A stretch of 64,000 nt of DNA from Candidatus Bipolaricaulota bacterium. Lineage in GTDB: Bacteria; Bipolaricaulota; Bipolaricaulia; RBG-16-55-9; DRXL01. Positions within the stretch are counted from its first letter, which is position 1. Every line of letters begins with the position of its first letter. Shown here piece by piece: positions 60,774-64,000 of this stretch. The stretch covers positions 1 through 64,000 of the forward strand of contig JANXCC010000003.1 of assembly GCA_025060395.1 (NCBI GenBank), read 5' to 3'. Both the position numbers and the translations under genes were made by a program. Under the pieces are notes generated by a model. The model searched no databases. It was not told the origin of the DNA and worked only from the letters and a program-made list of their open reading frames with translations.

Positions 60774-63029
60774 GTGGTGCGCAGCATGAGTGTTATCGGG
60801 ATGTGGGTAGGGTTAGTGGTGCTTGGGGTCGCTCTGGGGATAGCCCAAGAGACGAGATACCCGGTGCGCGAGGTCGTGATCGTGGGCAACAAGGCCCTGA
60901 CCAAACGCGAGATCTACGAAGCCCTACCGTTCAACATCGGCTCACGGATCACGCTCGAGGAGATTGAGAGAGGGGCTCAAGCTCTCCGAGAACTGGGGAC
61001 CTTGGAGAAAGTTGAATCTGACTATAGAATCTTAAAGAACGGCATCCGCGTCATCTATCGCGTGGTGGAGAACCCTATCGTCAAGAAGATCGAGTTTACC
61101 GGAAACGAGACCTATCAGTTCTATCTCATCGACGTGTGGGGGATCAAGCTCTTCCCCTATAAGATGAAGCTGGCGCGCCGCGACGAGTTGATCGACGCCC
61201 TGCGCGAGGCGAAAGTCGAAGAGAACAAGCCTCTCAATATAAAATGGTTCGATGACAAGATCATCGAGAATACAATCACCCAGTTCTATCTCAAGAAGGG
61301 GTACACGTTCATTGGGGTTGATGCAGCGTTTAACCGTGACAAACAGATCTTGACAATTCAAATTGTCGAGGGTAAGCTCGATGCTGTAGAGATCCGCGGG
61401 CTCCACGAGGTCCCCCAGGCCGAGATCAAAGAGCTCTTGCAACTCCCCGTGGGAGAGCCCGTTAGGATCGCTCCCATCCAAGAGGGGATCAAGGCGATCA
61501 ATCGTTCGGTCTACTTCCAGCAGGCAGACGAAAGCACCATCGGAGTCGAACCTGGAAGCAAGCCCAACTCCGTCAAGATCATCTGGAACCTCAAGGAGCG
61601 TCGCATCTTAGACGAACCCGCCGAGATCCGCACCATCAAGCTCACTGGCGCGACTGTCTACCCCCTTGCTCGCTTACAGGAGTTGATCGGTCAGCTCCCT
61701 CAGGGGCCAATCAATAATTATGAGCTGCTGAAGGCGCTCAAGCGCGTCTACGACCTCTATCGCATCGACGGCTATATCTTGGTCAACTTTGTGAAAGAGA
61801 GCCTCGCAGATGGGGTGCTCACCCTGCGCGTCACTGAAGGGAAGATCGTGAGGGTCACGATCTCCAATGCCTGCCGGCCCGGCGCCAAATCCGTGATCAT
61901 CCCTAATCTTTTGGAGTTTCCTCGGCAGTGCACCTCGGAATTAGTTATTCGTAAGGCGCTTCGCCTCAAAGAGGGCGATTTCGTCAACGAGAACCCCTTG
62001 CGCGATAGTTTCAGGAACCTCTTGCAACTAGGATACTTCAAGCAAGATGGGGTGAACGTCCAGCCCAAGATCCTCGATGCCACCACAGGGGAAGTCGAGC
62101 TGGTGGTGAGCGTTGTGGAGGAGGATCAGTTGGGTAATCTCAAGGGTGGACTGAGCTATAACCCCCAAGTCGGGCTTGTCGGACAGATCAGCTTGGGATG
62201 GAAGAACATCCTGGGGACAGCTCAAGATATCGATCTCTCTGTAGATCGCGGCCTGGTAGTGCGAAAGGATGTGCTCAATTATTCGTTGAATTACAAGACG
62301 ACAGCGTACTTCAAAGAGTACAATTCTGTGGAGATCTCGCTCTTCAACAACACGCAGCAACAGTCGGAGCCGCACCCTCACGAGATGACCAAGACAGGGG
62401 CCACGTTCGCTCTCAGCTATCCTGTGAGATCTGATCTAACGTTGACGCTGCGCCTACGCTACGAGAACGTCTGGAAGGCTGAGCCCATCAATGAGAAGAG
62501 CCGCATCGCCTCAGTGGGGATGGACATCGTCCACGATACGAGAAATAACCCGCTCTTCCCCACGGCAGGCGGCGAGCTCATCCTCATGGGGGAGCAAGCG
62601 GGCAAGTTCGCCGTGGTGGACGCGGAGTTCTCCAAGCTCCAGGCGATCTGGACCCGCCACTGGCTGACCTTCGGACGTCAAACGCTCTCGGTGCGACTCT
62701 ATGGAGCCGTTGGGCTGACCTTGCCCTCCCAAGAACGGTTCGGCTTTGGAGGGGTCATGACGGTGCGAGGGTGGGAGACACGGTTCACCGATCAGTTTAC
62801 CTTAATGAACCTTGAGTATCGCCTGGAGCTTGCTGAGAATGTCTGGGGTGCCTTCTATTACGATACCGGCTGGGCGAAGGAGGTGGGATGGCGACAGGCT
62901 CTCGGGTTTGAGCTGCGTCTGATTACGGGCTTTATCGGGAACGTGCGCTTGATCATAGCATGGCCGTTCTATGAGACCGGGCTCCAGATCGCCCCGGTCT
63001 TCCAGTTTGGCTTTGGCACCATGTTCTAA
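60774..63029 (+). CDS. bamA: Outer membrane assembly factor BamA (Omp85)
   Basis: BamA inserts beta-barrel proteins into the outer membrane. A signal peptide (about residues 1-24) is followed by POTRA domains starting VREVVIVGNKALTKREIYEA, with further ones near VKKIEFTGNE, AVEIRGLHEV, IRTIKLTGATVYP and VRVTISNACR, and a C-terminal D15 barrel (about 430-751) that includes RFGFGGVMTVRGWE and ends with Phe (GFGTMF). The GTG start lies 6 bases from AGGAGGT. Its presence implies a diderm cell. The ompH-like gene follows by 24 bases. Confidence 0.92.
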   Translation: MVRSMSVIGMWVGLVVLGVALGIAQETRYPVREVVIVGNKALTKREIYEALPFNIGSRITLEEIERGAQALRELGTLEKVESDYRILKNGIRVIYRVVENPIVKKIEFTGNETYQFYLIDVWGIKLFPYKMKLARRDELIDALREAKVEENKPLNIKWFDDKIIENTITQFYLKKGYTFIGVDAAFNRDKQILTIQIVEGKLDAVEIRGLHEVPQAEIKELLQLPVGEPVRIAPIQEGIKAINRSVYFQQADESTIGVEPGSKPNSVKIIWNLKERRILDEPAEIRTIKLTGATVYPLARLQELIGQLPQGPINNYELLKALKRVYDLYRIDGYILVNFVKESLADGVLTLRVTEGKIVRVTISNACRPGAKSVIIPNLLEFPRQCTSELVIRKALRLKEGDFVNENPLRDSFRNLLQLGYFKQDGVNVQPKILDATTGEVELVVSVVEEDQLGNLKGGLSYNPQVGLVGQISLGWKNILGTAQDIDLSVDRGLVVRKDVLNYSLNYKTTAYFKEYNSVEISLFNNTQQQSEPHPHEMTKTGATFALSYPVRSDLTLTLRLRYENVWKAEPINEKSRIASVGMDIVHDTRNNPLFPTAGGELILMGEQAGKFAVVDAEFSKLQAIWTRHWLTFGRQTLSVRLYGAVGLTLPSQERFGFGGVMTVRGWETRFTDQFTLMNLEYRLELAENVWGAFYYDTGWAKEVGWRQALGFELRLITGFIGNVRLIIAWPFYETGLQIAPVFQFGFGTMF

Positions 63030-63053
63030 ATCTCAGAAAGGAGGAAGACTCAT

Positions 63054-63599
63054 ATGAAACAGCTCCTGATAGGAGTAGGCTTGATAGCCGTGCTCTCTCT
63101 TGTCGTCGGCTGCCAATCACCGGGTGGGGCGCAAGCCATCGATGACTTGCGCGCGAAGGTAGAGAGTTTAGAGAAGGAGGTCCAAGAGCTGAAGGCGCAG
63201 CTCGCTCGAGGGGGAACGGGCTTGCGCATCGCATATATCAATGCGGAGAAAGTCTTCCAAGACTACAAGAAGACTGGGGAGGCCGTCGAGCGATTCCGCA
63301 AAGAGGCGGAGAAGAAGCAGGGTGAGCTCAAGGCCCTCCAAGATAAATTCAAGAAAGGGCTGATCAGCGAGGACGAGTTCCAACGCGAGGCCGCACGCCT
63401 CCAGCAAGAGCTCCAGCAGCTCGACCTCCAATTGACCGCGGAGATCCAAACCGAGATGATCAAGGTGGTCGAGCAGATAGCCAGGGAGCGCGGCTATGAT
63501 TGGGTCACTCAGCGCAAGGATGTCGTCCTGTACGGGAATCCTAGTAAGATCGAAGATATCACGTACGATGTGTTAAAGATCCTCAACCAAGGACAGTAA
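63054..63599 (+). CDS. OmpH/Skp-like periplasmic chaperone with lipoprotein signal
   Basis: Skp holds outer membrane proteins in the periplasm on the way to BamA. The core GLRIAYINAEKVFQDYKKTG followed by a long coiled coil (about residues 80-145) is typical. Unlike classical Skp, the signal peptide ends in a lipobox (LVVGC), and about 25 residues of extra coiled coil (DDLRAKVESLEKEVQELKAQ) separate the lipid anchor from the core. AAAGGAGG precedes the ATG. Confidence 0.88.
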   Translation: MKQLLIGVGLIAVLSLVVGCQSPGGAQAIDDLRAKVESLEKEVQELKAQLARGGTGLRIAYINAEKVFQDYKKTGEAVERFRKEAEKKQGELKALQDKFKKGLISEDEFQREAARLQQELQQLDLQLTAEIQTEMIKVVEQIARERGYDWVTQRKDVVLYGNPSKIEDITYDVLKILNQGQ

Positions 63600-63606
63600 G
63601 CGACCC

Positions 63607-64000
63607 ATGGGCGAGGATGAGATCCGGCGCATCCTGCCGCATCGTTACCCGTTCTTGTTTGTGGATAGAATCTTAGAATGGGGCGAACGGCGCGTGCGCG
63701 CGCTCAAGAACGTCACAGGCAATGAGCCGTTCTTCCAAGGACACTTTCCGGAGCGTCCCATTATGCCTGGAGTCCTCATCTTAGAAGGTATGGCTCAAAC
63801 TGTAGGGCTGTTAGTGAGCCGAGAGCGACCGGGACGCTATGGGTACTTAGTCGGCGTAGATCGCGCACGCTTCCGCCGACCCGTCCACCCCGGAGATCAG
63901 CTCATCTATGAAGCGGAACTGAAACGAAGCCGCGAGGGATTCTATCGCGCTTGGGCCTGTGCTACCGTCCATGGGACCATCGTCGCCGAAGCGCTCCTCT
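63607..64000 (+). CDS. fabZ: (3R)-hydroxyacyl-ACP dehydratase FabZ (cut by window edge)
   Basis: FabZ dehydrates beta-hydroxyacyl-ACP in fatty acid synthesis. LPHRYPFLFVDRI and GHFPERPIMPGVLILEGMAQ hold the catalytic His and Glu. About 131 residues are in the window and the end is missing. It follows the ompH-like gene by 7 bases; lpxD, which often lies between, is absent. Confidence 0.93.
   Translation, partial: MGEDEIRRILPHRYPFLFVDRILEWGERRVRALKNVTGNEPFFQGHFPERPIMPGVLILEGMAQTVGLLVSRERPGRYGYLVGVDRARFRRPVHPGDQLIYEAELKRSREGFYRAWACATVHGTIVAEALL

Overview
The window looks like chromosomal DNA of an uncultured, probably thermophilic, diderm bacterium. The diderm reading rests on an Omp85/BamA, OmpH/Skp-like and FabZ run at the right end. 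The thermophile reading rests on a SpeD plus BpsA pair for branched-chain polyamines and on a NusG carrying a large Thermotoga-like insertion. A Bipolaricaulota (Acetothermia)-like lineage would fit, but this is inference; no rRNA is present to settle it. Genes are tightly packed, many joined by 4-bp ATGA overlaps.

Left end (1-9 kb, mostly minus strand): the start of metG, a type IIG restriction-modification gene broken by a frameshift inside its nuclease motif, a decayed vapBC toxin-antitoxin pair, oligoendopeptidase F, a DUF2442 remnant with an internal stop, and a HerA-type ATPase. 9-28 kb is mainly housekeeping: an M48 protease, rnhB, a phosphodiesterase and RNase Z-like pair, panD, two peptide-type ABC permeases, gyrA-gatB, speD-bpsA, a SpoU methyltransferase, and a hutH-era-GGDEF-GNAT-enolase-recO run. 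A tiny membrane protein gene with its own promoter lies opposite the end of recO.

28.1-30.4 kb is one ruined gene for a secreted subtilase with FN3, Ig-like and PQQ-propeller domains, now spread over several frames. 30.4-37.9 kb carries a deoxyhypusine synthase-like gene, a CBS-ACT protein, a membrane protein with a possible permuted papain fold, a membrane bicupin, an MBL hydrolase, an isocitrate/isopropylmalate dehydrogenase-type enzyme, an HD phosphohydrolase and a Nudix hydrolase.

37.9-46.6 kb is the transcription-translation cluster in the order tRNA-Thr, tRNA-Tyr, tRNA-Thr, tuf, rpmG, tRNA-Trp, secE, nusG, rplKAJL, rpoB. rpoC does not follow rpoB. EF-Tu has an unusual switch I, and interleaved inverted repeats precede tuf. 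46.6-64 kb has an antiporter, a sugar nucleotidyltransferase, an M1 peptidase, yraN, an orphan amino-acid binding protein, a D-threonine aldolase-like enzyme, an ABC exporter, a GMC dehydrogenase whose likely small subunit lies beyond two opposite-strand genes, a ComM/YifB ATPase, and bamA-ompH-fabZ.

Several promoters lie so close to their start codons that the mRNAs should be leaderless or nearly so. Frameshifts and stops cluster in accessory genes, while housekeeping genes are intact, which argues for real gene decay over random sequencing error.
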